A stretch of DNA of 64,000 bases from positions 1 to 64,000 of the forward strand of contig NZ_SLZG01000009.1 of NCBI RefSeq assembly GCF_004341625.1. The letters are read 5' to 3'. The number at the start of each line of letters is the position of its first letter. Position 1 is the stretch's first letter. Shown piece after piece: positions 56,733 through 64,000 of this stretch. The notes under the pieces are model-generated. The model had not been told where the DNA came from and made no database searches. It saw nothing but the letters and a program-made list of their open reading frames with translations. Both the position numbers and the translations under genes were made by a program. The DNA is from Rhizobium sp. BK376 (lineage in GTDB: Bacteria; Pseudomonadota; Alphaproteobacteria; Rhizobiales; Rhizobiaceae).

Positions 56733-58022
56733 TCAATTGGCCGGCTTGTGGCCCTTGAGACCGTAATAGGCGATGTAGATGTAGCAGATGACGGGCATCA
56801 GGAAGGCGAGGTGGATGCCGATCGTGTCGGCGAGGAAGCCCTGAATGACGGGCAGGACCGCGCCGCCAACGATGCCGAGAACCAGAATGCCCGACCCCTG
56901 GCTGGTGTAGCGGCCAAGGCCATGTACACCCAGCGAGAAGATCGTCGGGAACATGATCGAGTTGAACAGGCCGACAGCCAGCACCGACCACATGGCGACA
57001 TGGCCGGTCGAAAGCACGGTGATGAGAAGCAGAATGATCGCGATGGCAGCATTGAAGGCGAGCGCCTTGCCGTCATCAACAAAGCGCATCAGGAAAGCGC
57101 CGACGAAACGGCCGATCATGGCGCCGCCCCAGAAATAGGAGACATAGTGGGCCGCATCGGCCTCCGACAGGCCGCCGATGTCGGGCTGGCTCAGGAAGTT
57201 GACGAGGAACGAGCCGACGCTGACTTCGGCGCCGACATAAAGGAATATCCCGATCGTGCCGAGCACGAGGTGCCTGAATTGCCATGCCGAGCCGGTGTCG
57301 CGCATCGGCTTGATCTCGTCTTCGTTTTCGACTTCCGGCAGCTTCAGGATGGCGAAGATGATGGTCAGGACGAGGAACGCGGCGGCAAGCAACAGGTAGG
57401 GGAACTTGACGGCGGCGGCTTCGCTGGCGTGCATCGCATCCAGCTGTTCGGGTGTCGCGTTGGTGGCGGCAACGGTGGCCGCGCCGAGGATGAGCATGGC
57501 GCCGAAAATCGGTGCGATGGTGGTGCCGAGCGAGTTGAAGGCCTGGGTCAGGTTCAGGCGGGATGCGGCCGTATCAGGCGCGCCGAGCACTGTCACATAG
57601 GGATTGGCGGCCACCTGCAGGATGGTAACGCCGGTGGCAAGCACGAAGAGCGCGCCGAGGAAGAGGGCGTAGACGCGGTAGCTGGCAGCCGGAATGAAGA
57701 GCACGCAACCGACGGCGCAAATTGCCAGGCCGACGACGATGCCCCATTTATAGCTGATGCGCTTGACGAGCGCGCCGGCCGGCAGGGAAATGATGAAATA
57801 GGCGCCGAAGAAGCAGAGCTGGATCAGCATCGACTGCGCGTAGTTCAGCTGGAAGACATTCTTGAGGTGCGGCACCAGAATGTCGTTCAGGCAGGTGATG
57901 AAGCCCCACATGAAAAAGAGCGAGGTCAGCGCGATGAGCGCGAATTGGTAGTTGCTCTGGCCTTGTTGCGCGGATGTGCCGGCGCGGGCGGTGGCAGAGC
58001 TGCTTGTTGTTATTCCAGCCAC
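56733..58022 (-). CDS. Sugar:H+ symporter, FucP/GluP type (MFS)
   Basis: Twelve-helix MFS transporter. I chose the GTG at 58022, giving 429 aa, because GAGGA stands 9 bases before it; the ATG at 58199 adds an unrelated 59-residue N-terminus. The FHS signature is clear: [28 protein letters not shown], then [27 protein letters not shown], and [12 protein letters not shown]. Relatives carry L-fucose, glucose or galactose; the true substrate is not determined here. Confidence 0.87.
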   Translation of the reverse strand: MAGITTSSSATARAGTSAQQGQSNYQFALIALTSLFFMWGFITCLNDILVPHLKNVFQLNYAQSMLIQLCFFGAYFIISLPAGALVKRISYKWGIVVGLAICAVGCVLFIPAASYRVYALFLGALFVLATGVTILQVAANPYVTVLGAPDTAASRLNLTQAFNSLGTTIAPIFGAMLILGAATVAATNATPEQLDAMHASEAAAVKFPYLLLAAAFLVLTIIFAILKLPEVENEDEIKPMRDTGSAWQFRHLVLGTIGIFLYVGAEVSVGSFLVNFLSQPDIGGLSEADAAHYVSYFWGGAMIGRFVGAFLMRFVDDGKALAFNAAIAIILLLITVLSTGHVAMWSVLAVGLFNSIMFPTIFSLGVHGLGRYTSQGSGILVLGIVGGAVLPVIQGFLADTIGIHLAFLMPVICYIYIAYYGLKGHKPAN

Positions 58023-58300
58023 TTTCTTGATCCTCAAAATATTGGTCCTGCCAGCGGTAAACCCCTCCGCTCCTGCGGGACAGCAGGCTGGCAGCGGCTT
58101 GGCGGGAAAACGCGGAAAGCGCGAAATGCTGAAAGCCGCTGGATGGATATATGCCATTGGCCGATTATTGGTAGCGTCTAAGCAGCGTTTATTCCGCAAT
58201 GCAGCAATGAATAAATGACCTGTCTTCTTCCGCAGTTATGCGATTTGCGCATTTCTAAATGGACTCCGCCCTTGGTGATCTCGATTGTCAAAGTTCGGAC

Positions 58301-58355
58301 GGGCGCTGAAAGCTGCCTCGTAGTGAAATATAATAGGTGACACCTTTCAGCGCCC
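58301..58355. repeat. Inverted repeat, 12-bp arms, 31-bp spacer
   Basis: GGGCGCTGAAAG (58301-58312) and CTTTCAGCGCCC (58344-58355) are perfect complements; flanking bases extend the similarity. A 55-base structured unit in a gene-poor gap. May be an intergenic repeat of REP/RIME type or the end of a mobile fragment; other copies would be needed to decide. Confidence 0.45.
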
Positions 58356-58540
58356 CGTTCGGCGGTTTATGCCCGCAACTCCGGTCCCTCTGCGACTTCC
58401 GGTGAACCCGAGTGCCAATTCGGACGGAAACCATGTGTGCCGCACAGGCACGCCCGGAGCGAAACCCGAAGAGTTTCCCCTTCGCCGTCTCGGGAGGGAG
58501 ACCATTTTCTGCGGACCCGGAGCATGAGGCTTTGCGTCTT

Positions 58541-58631
58541 CCCCTCACGACCCGCGCCGGTCCCGCCTCACTGCCACGCCTGGCAGCGTATCCGAGGGCG
58601 GAACGGGAGGATTGTAGGCGCGGGTGAGGGG
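58541..58631. repeat. Nested inverted repeats
   Basis: CCCCTCACGACCCGCGCC (58541-58558) is imperfectly mirrored by GGCGCGGGTGAGGGG (58617-58631). Inside is a smaller hairpin CTGCCA-CGCC-TGGCAG at 58571-58586. Nested palindromes of this kind are common in rhizobial intergenic mosaic elements. Confidence 0.4.
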
Positions 58632-59082
58632 ACGGGGAAAACGTGCGGTGGCATCTTGTGTAACTTGCTGTTTTCGCTGCGCTTGTGCGAACGTTTTGTC
58701 ATCATGGTTCGCTCACACTACCCCTTCCGCCATTCTGGTGGTCCGGTTAAATCTGGAATTCGGTAGCACATGCCACCAACGGTGACGTTTATGGCAGCTT
58801 TGCGCCAAAAGCCGCCATGGCCCGTCGCCACAGCAACACGACGGCCCTCGACCAGAATCTTGTGGGGCTGACGCTGAAATCGATTACGTCGACGAGCCCT
58901 GCAATCGCTGGCGTTTCGCATTGCGACCGGGACGGGGTTAATCCGATCTTACTGGCCGAACCGCTCGACCATTGTGCTATACTCGCATGTTGGGCCTCAA
59001 TGGTCAGACGTCGCCTACCGCAAGTGAATGAACCGTATGGAATGAAAGGAAATTCGATCATCACTTAGTTGGAGAAACCGTC
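58632..59082. other. Gene-poor stretch before the arylsulfatase
   Basis: About 450 bases. Short frames occur on both strands (up to about 90 codons) but none has a ribosome site or a recognisable product. The promoter of the sulfatase should lie near 58960-59060; TGTGCTATACTCGC at about 58973-58986 includes a TATACT -10-like hexamer. Confidence 0.35.
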
Positions 59083-61509
59083 ATGAAACCTATGAGATTG
59101 ATTTCATTGGCCTCGACCGCCGCGGCTTTGGCCTTGTCGGTCGGCGCGGCATACGCTCAGCAGGTCACCGGCACGCAGGGCTCGCCCGATGCAACGACGA
59201 CGATTGATGGGAGATACTTGCCCCCACAACCAACACCGTTCGGCGGCGAAATCAACCTTCAGGCCAGTCAGTCGAAACCGTATTGGCCGCCCCAAGTGGT
59301 GCCGCCCAAGGGTGCTCCTAACATCCTCCTCATCATGACCGATGATCAGGGCTACGGCGTTTCAGGCACGTTCGGCGGCGTAATCCCGACGCCGACAATG
59401 GATCGAATAGCGCAAATGGGGCTGCGTTATACTCAGTTCCATTCGACTGCACTTTGCTCACCGACGCGGGCCGCGTTGATCACCGGACGGAACCACCACT
59501 CGGTCGGCTTCGGCATCATTTCCGAGCAATCCACCGGCTATCCCGGCTACGACAGCGTCATGGGCGTCGACAATGCCACCATCGGCACGATCCTGAAGCA
59601 AAGTGGCTACGCGACATCCTGGTTCGGCAAGAACCACAACACCCCGAGCTACCAGTACAGTGCGGCCGGGCCATTCGACCAATGGCCTGTCGGCATGGGG
59701 TTCGATTATTTTTACGGCTTCATGGGCGGCGAGACCGACCAATGGACGCCCTACCTCTATCAGAACATGACGCAGATTTTCCCCTGGGTCGGGAAGCCAG
59801 ACTACAACCTGACCACCGATCTGGCGGACGAAGCGATCCGCCATTTGCGGCAGCTCAACTCAGCCGCGCCCGACAAGCCGTTCTTCCTCTACTATGTCCC
59901 AGGTGGCACCCATTCTCCGCACCAGCCAACCAAGGAGTGGATCGACAAGTTCAAGGGTAAGTTCGACATGGGTTGGAACGCCCTGCGCGACCAGATCTTC
60001 GCCAACCAGAAGCGGCTTGGCGTGATCCCCGCGAACACCGAACTGACGCCCTGGCCGGATGATCTGAAAAAATGGGACACGTTAACTGCCGACGAAAAGC
60101 GACTGTTCGCGCATCAGGCGGAAGTGTTCGGCGCTTATGCCGCCTACACCGACCATGAGATTGGCCGGGTAATCCAGGAGGTCGAGGACGAGGGGAAGCT
60201 CGACAACACTCTGATCATCTATATCAGCGGCGACAACGGCACCAGCGCGGAAGGCACCACTGTCGGCACGCCAAACCAAATGACCGCCTACAACGGCATT
60301 CTCGATCTTCCGATCGCGGATCAGTTGAAGGCCTATGATGCCTGGGGACTCCCTCCAACCTATCCACATATGTCCGTCGCTTGGTCATGGGCGTTTGACA
60401 CACCGTTCAAATGGACCAAGCAAGTGGCGTCGCATTTCGGCGGCACCCGACAGGGTATGGTGATCGCATGGCCCGGCCATATCAACGATGCGGGCGGGAT
60501 CCGCACGCAGTTTCACCACATGATCGACATCGTGCCGACCATCCTGGAGGTGACCGGCATCCCAGCGCCTCTGGTTGTTAACGGCATTGCGCAAAAGCCG
60601 ATCGAGGGGGTGAGCATGGCCTACACCTTCGACAAGGCCAACGCCAACGCTCCCTCGAAACGCACCACGCAATATTTCGAGATGTTCGCGAACCGCGCGA
60701 TCTATCACGATGGTTGGATCGCGGCGACGACACCGCCGGCCCCACCCTGGCTCCTCGGCACCGCCAAGCTCCCCGAGGATGTCATCAACGGCTATAAATG
60801 GGAGCTCTACAACCTCACCGACGACTATTCGGAGAACAACGACCTCGCGGCCAAAATGCCCGACAAGCTGCGCGAACTGCAGCAGCTTTTCCTGGTGGAG
60901 GCGGAGAAGTACAATGTATTTCCTCTCGACAATTCCGTCCTGCCACGCATCATAGCGCCGCGGCCGAGCGCGACTGCAGGGCGAAGCCTCTTCACCTACC
61001 AGGGCGAGGTGTCCGGCATACCGGTTAGTGACGCACCAAGTATCCTGGACAAGTCTTACACCATAACCGCCGAAGTAGATGTTCCCCAAAGCGGAGCAGA
61101 GGGAATGATCGCGACCTTGGGTGGCCGCTTCGGTGGCTATGGCCTTTATCTGCTCAAGGGCAAGCCGGTGTTCCTCTACAACCTCGTTGACCTTGAACGC
61201 TTTCGCTGGGAAGGGCAGGACGCTCTGGCACCGGGCAAGCACACTATCGTTTTCGACTTCACTTACGATGGCCCCGGCTTCGGAAAGGGGGGCACCGGCG
61301 TGCTAAAGGTGGACGGCAAGGAAGTCGCCAACCAGAAAGTCCCGCACACCGTGCCCTTCATCATGTCAATCGATGAAACCTTCGACGTGGGTGTCGATAC
61401 CAGAACTCCCGTCGATGACGGTGACTACAGCGTGCCTTTCCCGTTCACCGGAAAGCTCGACCAGGTTGCCTTCAAGCTAGGCCCGACACAGCTAGGAGCA
61501 AATGAATAA
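59083..61509 (+). CDS. Secreted arylsulfatase
   Basis: 808-aa sulfatase with a signal peptide (MKPMRLISLASTAAALALSVGAAYA, cleavage near residue 25), so it is exported. Metal-binding TDDQG at 86-90 and the sulfatase signature CSPTR with Cys 125, which must be oxidised to formylglycine, then ALITGR. Calcium/sulfate ligands appear in SGDNGTSAEG. Residues about 640-800 form an added beta-rich C-terminal region. Releases sulfate from aryl or other sulfate esters. No formylglycine-generating enzyme gene is in the window. Ribosome site TTGGAG. Preceded by a repeat-rich gap, so recent acquisition is possible. Confidence 0.92.
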   Translation: MKPMRLISLASTAAALALSVGAAYAQQVTGTQGSPDATTTIDGRYLPPQPTPFGGEINLQASQSKPYWPPQVVPPKGAPNILLIMTDDQGYGVSGTFGGVIPTPTMDRIAQMGLRYTQFHSTALCSPTRAALITGRNHHSVGFGIISEQSTGYPGYDSVMGVDNATIGTILKQSGYATSWFGKNHNTPSYQYSAAGPFDQWPVGMGFDYFYGFMGGETDQWTPYLYQNMTQIFPWVGKPDYNLTTDLADEAIRHLRQLNSAAPDKPFFLYYVPGGTHSPHQPTKEWIDKFKGKFDMGWNALRDQIFANQKRLGVIPANTELTPWPDDLKKWDTLTADEKRLFAHQAEVFGAYAAYTDHEIGRVIQEVEDEGKLDNTLIIYISGDNGTSAEGTTVGTPNQMTAYNGILDLPIADQLKAYDAWGLPPTYPHMSVAWSWAFDTPFKWTKQVASHFGGTRQGMVIAWPGHINDAGGIRTQFHHMIDIVPTILEVTGIPAPLVVNGIAQKPIEGVSMAYTFDKANANAPSKRTTQYFEMFANRAIYHDGWIAATTPPAPPWLLGTAKLPEDVINGYKWELYNLTDDYSENNDLAAKMPDKLRELQQLFLVEAEKYNVFPLDNSVLPRIIAPRPSATAGRSLFTYQGEVSGIPVSDAPSILDKSYTITAEVDVPQSGAEGMIATLGGRFGGYGLYLLKGKPVFLYNLVDLERFRWEGQDALAPGKHTIVFDFTYDGPGFGKGGTGVLKVDGKEVANQKVPHTVPFIMSIDETFDVGVDTRTPVDDGDYSVPFPFTGKLDQVAFKLGPTQLGANE

Positions 61510-61666
61510 GCAATTGCCCGTGGTAAGCTCGCCAAAGCGAACAACTACGCACTATAGGCATAAGGCTCCATCAGGTTCCTCCGGCTACATGCTGTCCAAC
61601 GTCCGCTATGGGCCGAAAGTAGTCATTGGTTGCATTTGCTGCATAACACCAGTTACCCCCGGGTGC

Positions 61667-61689
61667 AGGGTGCGCTATCTGCGCACCCT
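61667..61689. terminator. Hairpin between arylsulfatase and aldo/keto reductase
   Basis: AGGGTGCGC, loop TATCT, GCGCACCCT: a perfect 9-bp stem between two convergent genes. T-run weak. The rest of this 228-base gap holds no supported gene. Confidence 0.5.
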
Positions 61690-61737
61690 TGGTGTGACCG
61701 ATCAGCCTGCTGCAAGCGGGCGCGACGCGGTCGATGC

Positions 61738-62619
61738 TCATCGGGCATGGTCGAGCTTTGCCACCGAATCCAGTTCCCTGATGACGTCGTCCGACAGCTT
61801 GAGATCGGCTACGGCAAGGTTTTCCCTGAGGTGCCCGACAGAGGAAGTGCCGGGGATCAGGAGAATATTGGGCGCGCGATGCAGCAGCCAGGCCAGCGCC
61901 ACCTGCATGGGGGTAGCGCCAAGGCGCGTCGCGACATCCGACAGGGTCGATGACTGCAGCGGGCTGAAGCCGCCGAGCGGGAAGAAGGGCACGTAGGCGA
62001 TGCCGTCACGGGCGAGGGCGTCGATCAGGGCATCGTCGCTGCGATGCGCCAGATTATACTGGTTCTGCACGCAGACGATCTCGGTGATCTTTCGTCCTTC
62101 CGCGATCTGGGCAGCCGTAACGTTGCTCAGCCCGACACGACGGACGAGGCCTTTTTGCTGGAGTTCGGCAAGGACGGTCAGCGGCGCTTCGATCGAGCCT
62201 TCCGCAGGACCATGAGTGTCGAACATGATCCTGAGGTTGACGACATCGAGTGCGTCCAGCCCGAGATTGCGCAGGTTGTCGTGCACCGCCTTCGCCAGTT
62301 CCTCCGGTGCGAAGGCCGGGAGCCATGCTCCCTTGTCGTCGCGCCTGGCGCCGATCTTGGTGACGATGACGAGGTCGTCGGCATAGGGGTGAAGGGCTTC
62401 GCGGATCAATTGATTGGTGACATGCGGGCCATAGAAGTCCGAGGTGTCGATGTGATCGACGCCTGACGCCACGGCTTCGCGCAGCACGGCAAGCGCTGCG
62501 TCATGATCTCTGGGCGGGCCGAATACGCCGGGGCCTGCGAGCTGCATGGCGCCGTAGCCGAGCCGCTTTACTGGTCGGTCGCCGAGGGTGAACGTGCCTG
62601 ACTGATCGATGCTGGTCAT
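61738..62619 (-). CDS. Aldo/keto reductase
   Basis: 293-aa NADPH-dependent oxidoreductase with the (beta/alpha)8 pattern: RLGYGAMQLAGPGVFGPPRD at the start, DTSDFYGP (active-site Asp and Tyr), LVIVTKIGARR (Lys), and late NILLIPGTSSVGHLRENLAV for cofactor binding. Substrate unknown. Divergent-tandem with the GlxA-type regulator gene upstream on the same strand (123-base gap), which may control it. Confidence 0.92.
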   Translation of the reverse strand: MTSIDQSGTFTLGDRPVKRLGYGAMQLAGPGVFGPPRDHDAALAVLREAVASGVDHIDTSDFYGPHVTNQLIREALHPYADDLVIVTKIGARRDDKGAWLPAFAPEELAKAVHDNLRNLGLDALDVVNLRIMFDTHGPAEGSIEAPLTVLAELQQKGLVRRVGLSNVTAAQIAEGRKITEIVCVQNQYNLAHRSDDALIDALARDGIAYVPFFPLGGFSPLQSSTLSDVATRLGATPMQVALAWLLHRAPNILLIPGTSSVGHLRENLAVADLKLSDDVIRELDSVAKLDHAR

Positions 62620-62741
62620 GTCCTATCTCCTTTTCAAGATGAGACAGAAATAGACGATATGGCCTTGCACGATAACCGGGTGCAATCGGTACGGTCTGTG
62701 CGGAATGGCGAACAATGGTCGCCGATCCCGACTGGTGGGGG

Positions 62742-63707
62742 TCACCGCAGGTCGGCGCGAAGGTCGCGGACTCCCCGTCCCAGGCGCTGGCGCAGGAGTG
62801 TGCGCAGCGTTGCTCCGTCGACATAGCCGACCTCCGCCGCAATGGCGTCGATATCGAGGCCGCTGCCGTGCAGAAGGGATTGCGCCCGCTCGACGCGGAG
62901 GTCCTGAAAATAATCGAGCGGGGACTTGCCGAGCACTGCCTGGCAACGGCGTTGCAAAGAGCGTGCGCTCGTTGCCAGCGCGCCGGCGGCTTCCTGCAGA
63001 GAGAATCCGCCCTTGAGATGCTCGCGCGCCCAGCGTTCGAAACGCAGGACGAGGGGATCCGCCTGAGCCAGATGATTGGGGATGATGTAGGAGGCCTGCG
63101 AGGACCTGATGTCGGCGAGCAGGTAGCGCGAGACGACGGCCGCCAACTCAGGACTGGCCTTGCGGATCAGCCAAAGGGCGAGATCGAGATGCCCCATCGC
63201 AGCACCTGCCGTGACGCCGATATCGGTCGGGATGAGCATCCGGGACTCGTCGAGGCGAACATTCGGGTAGCGTTGCCGGAAGAGCGGGGCGAGCCACCAG
63301 GTCGTCGTCGCCTCCCTGCCGTCGAGCAGCCCGGCCTCGGCCAGATAGAAGGTCCCTATGCAGGAGGCGGCGATCTGCGCGCCCTCGGCATGCCAGTTCA
63401 GCAGGTGCTTCTTCGCCTGTTTCATATCCGCTCGCTCCAGGGCGGGGATAAGTTGCTCCGGTGTTCCCGTCGCCAGCGCCGGAATGATCACCCAATCCGG
63501 CTTCAGCTCATCAGTCACGGACTTCACGGGTATCGTGAATCCAAGGCCCGAGCGGACTTTCCGGCGGACGCCGACGAGCGTCATGTCGAAATGGGGCGTG
63601 CCTCCCATCATTCGGGATGAAAATTTGTTGGCGAGCGCGAAGGCGTCGAGCGTCACGGTCAGTCCGGTATCGAAGACGTCGTCCAAAGCAAGCACGGAAA
63701 TCCGCAT
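62742..63707 (-). CDS. GlxA family AraC-type transcriptional regulator
   Basis: 321 aa: N-terminal DJ-1/PfpI-like domain (about 1-180, with AASCIGTFYLAEAGLLDGREATTTWW around the nucleophile-elbow position) and a C-terminal AraC HTH pair (about 225-321, LKGGFSLQEAAGALATSARSLQRRC and DIDAIAAEVGYVDGATL). GlxA-type regulators control amine or aldehyde related genes; here the aldo/keto reductase downstream or the plus-strand gene at 63824 could be targets. Confidence 0.9.
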   Translation of the reverse strand: MRISVLALDDVFDTGLTVTLDAFALANKFSSRMMGGTPHFDMTLVGVRRKVRSGLGFTIPVKSVTDELKPDWVIIPALATGTPEQLIPALERADMKQAKKHLLNWHAEGAQIAASCIGTFYLAEAGLLDGREATTTWWLAPLFRQRYPNVRLDESRMLIPTDIGVTAGAAMGHLDLALWLIRKASPELAAVVSRYLLADIRSSQASYIIPNHLAQADPLVLRFERWAREHLKGGFSLQEAAGALATSARSLQRRCQAVLGKSPLDYFQDLRVERAQSLLHGSGLDIDAIAAEVGYVDGATLRTLLRQRLGRGVRDLRADLR

Positions 63708-63823
63708 GGCGTAAATGACCTCAAAGTTGGCATTTACGACAATATCGGCTTTGCGGCGCTGCGGCTAGGTTCCCCCTCGCCAATATCTCACAGGCACAAT
63801 TTCACAGACACAGGAGAACACCC

Positions 63824-64000
63824 ATGAAGGTATTCGCTATCGGCGCCATCACCACTCCGCCCACGCCCGAGCAACAGCAGCAGGTCATGCCGAAAGAGGT
63901 TCCGCACACGCTTCAGCTCTACCTCGACGGCAAGATCGAACAGTTCTGGTTCCGCCAGGATCGGCTTGGCGTGGTCTTTCTCATGAACGTCGATTCGGTC
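63824..64000 (+). CDS. Hypothetical protein, muconolactone isomerase-like fold (partial)
   Basis: The frame starts at ATG 63824 after an AGGAGAA ribosome site and leaves the window after 59 codons. The visible part (MKVFAIGAITTPPTP, then VPHTLQLYLDGKIEQFWF, then GVVFLMN) resembles small dimeric alpha/beta-barrel proteins that are related to muconolactone isomerases and sometimes mis-annotated as superoxide dismutase. Function is not known. It is divergent from the GlxA-type regulator. Confidence 0.55.
   Translation, partial: MKVFAIGAITTPPTPEQQQQVMPKEVPHTLQLYLDGKIEQFWFRQDRLGVVFLMNVDSV

Noticed and set aside
61502-61996. 164-codon plus-strand frame overlapping the arylsulfatase stop
   Set aside because: No recognisable content, overlaps the aldo/keto reductase in antisense, and lacks a ribosome site of its own.

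Overview
This is a G+C-rich alphaproteobacterial chromosome segment, most likely from Rhizobium or a close relative in the Rhizobiaceae. The assignment is inference. It rests on an almost complete rhizobial-type division and cell wall (dcw) cluster, an FtsZ with a very long Pro/Gln-rich C-terminal linker, betaine-lipid genes btaA/btaB, a pyrophosphate-type phosphofructokinase, and a DUF1127-like gene followed by a small RNA with the CCTCCTCCC motif of alphaproteobacterial cuckoo (alpha-r14/CcsR) RNAs.

Layout. 0-13.9 kb: an unknown protein, five peptidoglycan-cleaving or putative cell-wall enzymes scattered over about 12 kb (MltB-like, GH25, two SLT lytic transglycosylases, an AmpD-like amidase), the btaBA operon with Pho-box-like repeats, a beta-lactamase-fold serine hydrolase, a LysE exporter, PPi-PFK, a TerB/J-domain co-chaperone and an FAD oxidoreductase. 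14.0-14.4 kb: the RNase P RNA gene. 14.5-43.3 kb: the dcw superoperon mraZ-rsmH-ftsL-ftsI-murE-murF-mraY-murD-ftsW-murG-murC-murB, an interruption (an inward-reading MFS gene plus an aquaporin), then ddl-ftsQ-ftsA-ftsZ, lpxC, bamD-recN, a GNAT gene, and ligA with an ADP-ribosylglycohydrolase. A four-unit, exactly 10-bp-spaced MraZ operator lies upstream of mraZ. 44-49.4 kb: creA, a candidate tiny ORF or sRNA with a strong terminator, a cheW-MCP pair, a Sco copper chaperone and prmA. 49.4-49.7 kb: an unlisted 55-57 codon DUF1127-like gene and the cuckoo-type sRNA on the minus strand. 50-58 kb: aminopeptidase P, azlCD, DUF2164, a polysaccharide flippase, a glycosyltransferase, nicotinamidase and a FucP/GluP-type sugar symporter. 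58-64 kb: a gene-poor stretch with inverted repeats, a large secreted arylsulfatase, an aldo/keto reductase, a GlxA-type regulator and the start of one more gene that leaves the window.

How the genes fit together. The core is the envelope-building programme: lipid II synthesis (Mur proteins, MraY, MurG), septal assembly (FtsL, I, W, Q, A, Z), lipid A commitment (LpxC) and outer membrane assembly (BamD), with wall-cleaving enzymes upstream. Two intergenic sites carry the 8-mer TTAACCAT found in CtrA-type cell-cycle sites. One is before ddl-ftsQAZ and one before bamD.

Main points for a second look: (1) the DUF1127-like gene plus cuckoo-type sRNA, both too small for routine gene calling; (2) the aquaporin reading frame, which has apparently lost its stop and runs through its own terminator, predicting a nonstop mRNA; (3) the 4 x 10 bp MraZ operator; (4) Pho-box-like repeats at the btaA start; (5) a 24-codon ORF and terminator between creA and cheW; (6) the structured inverted repeats at 58.3-58.6 kb.
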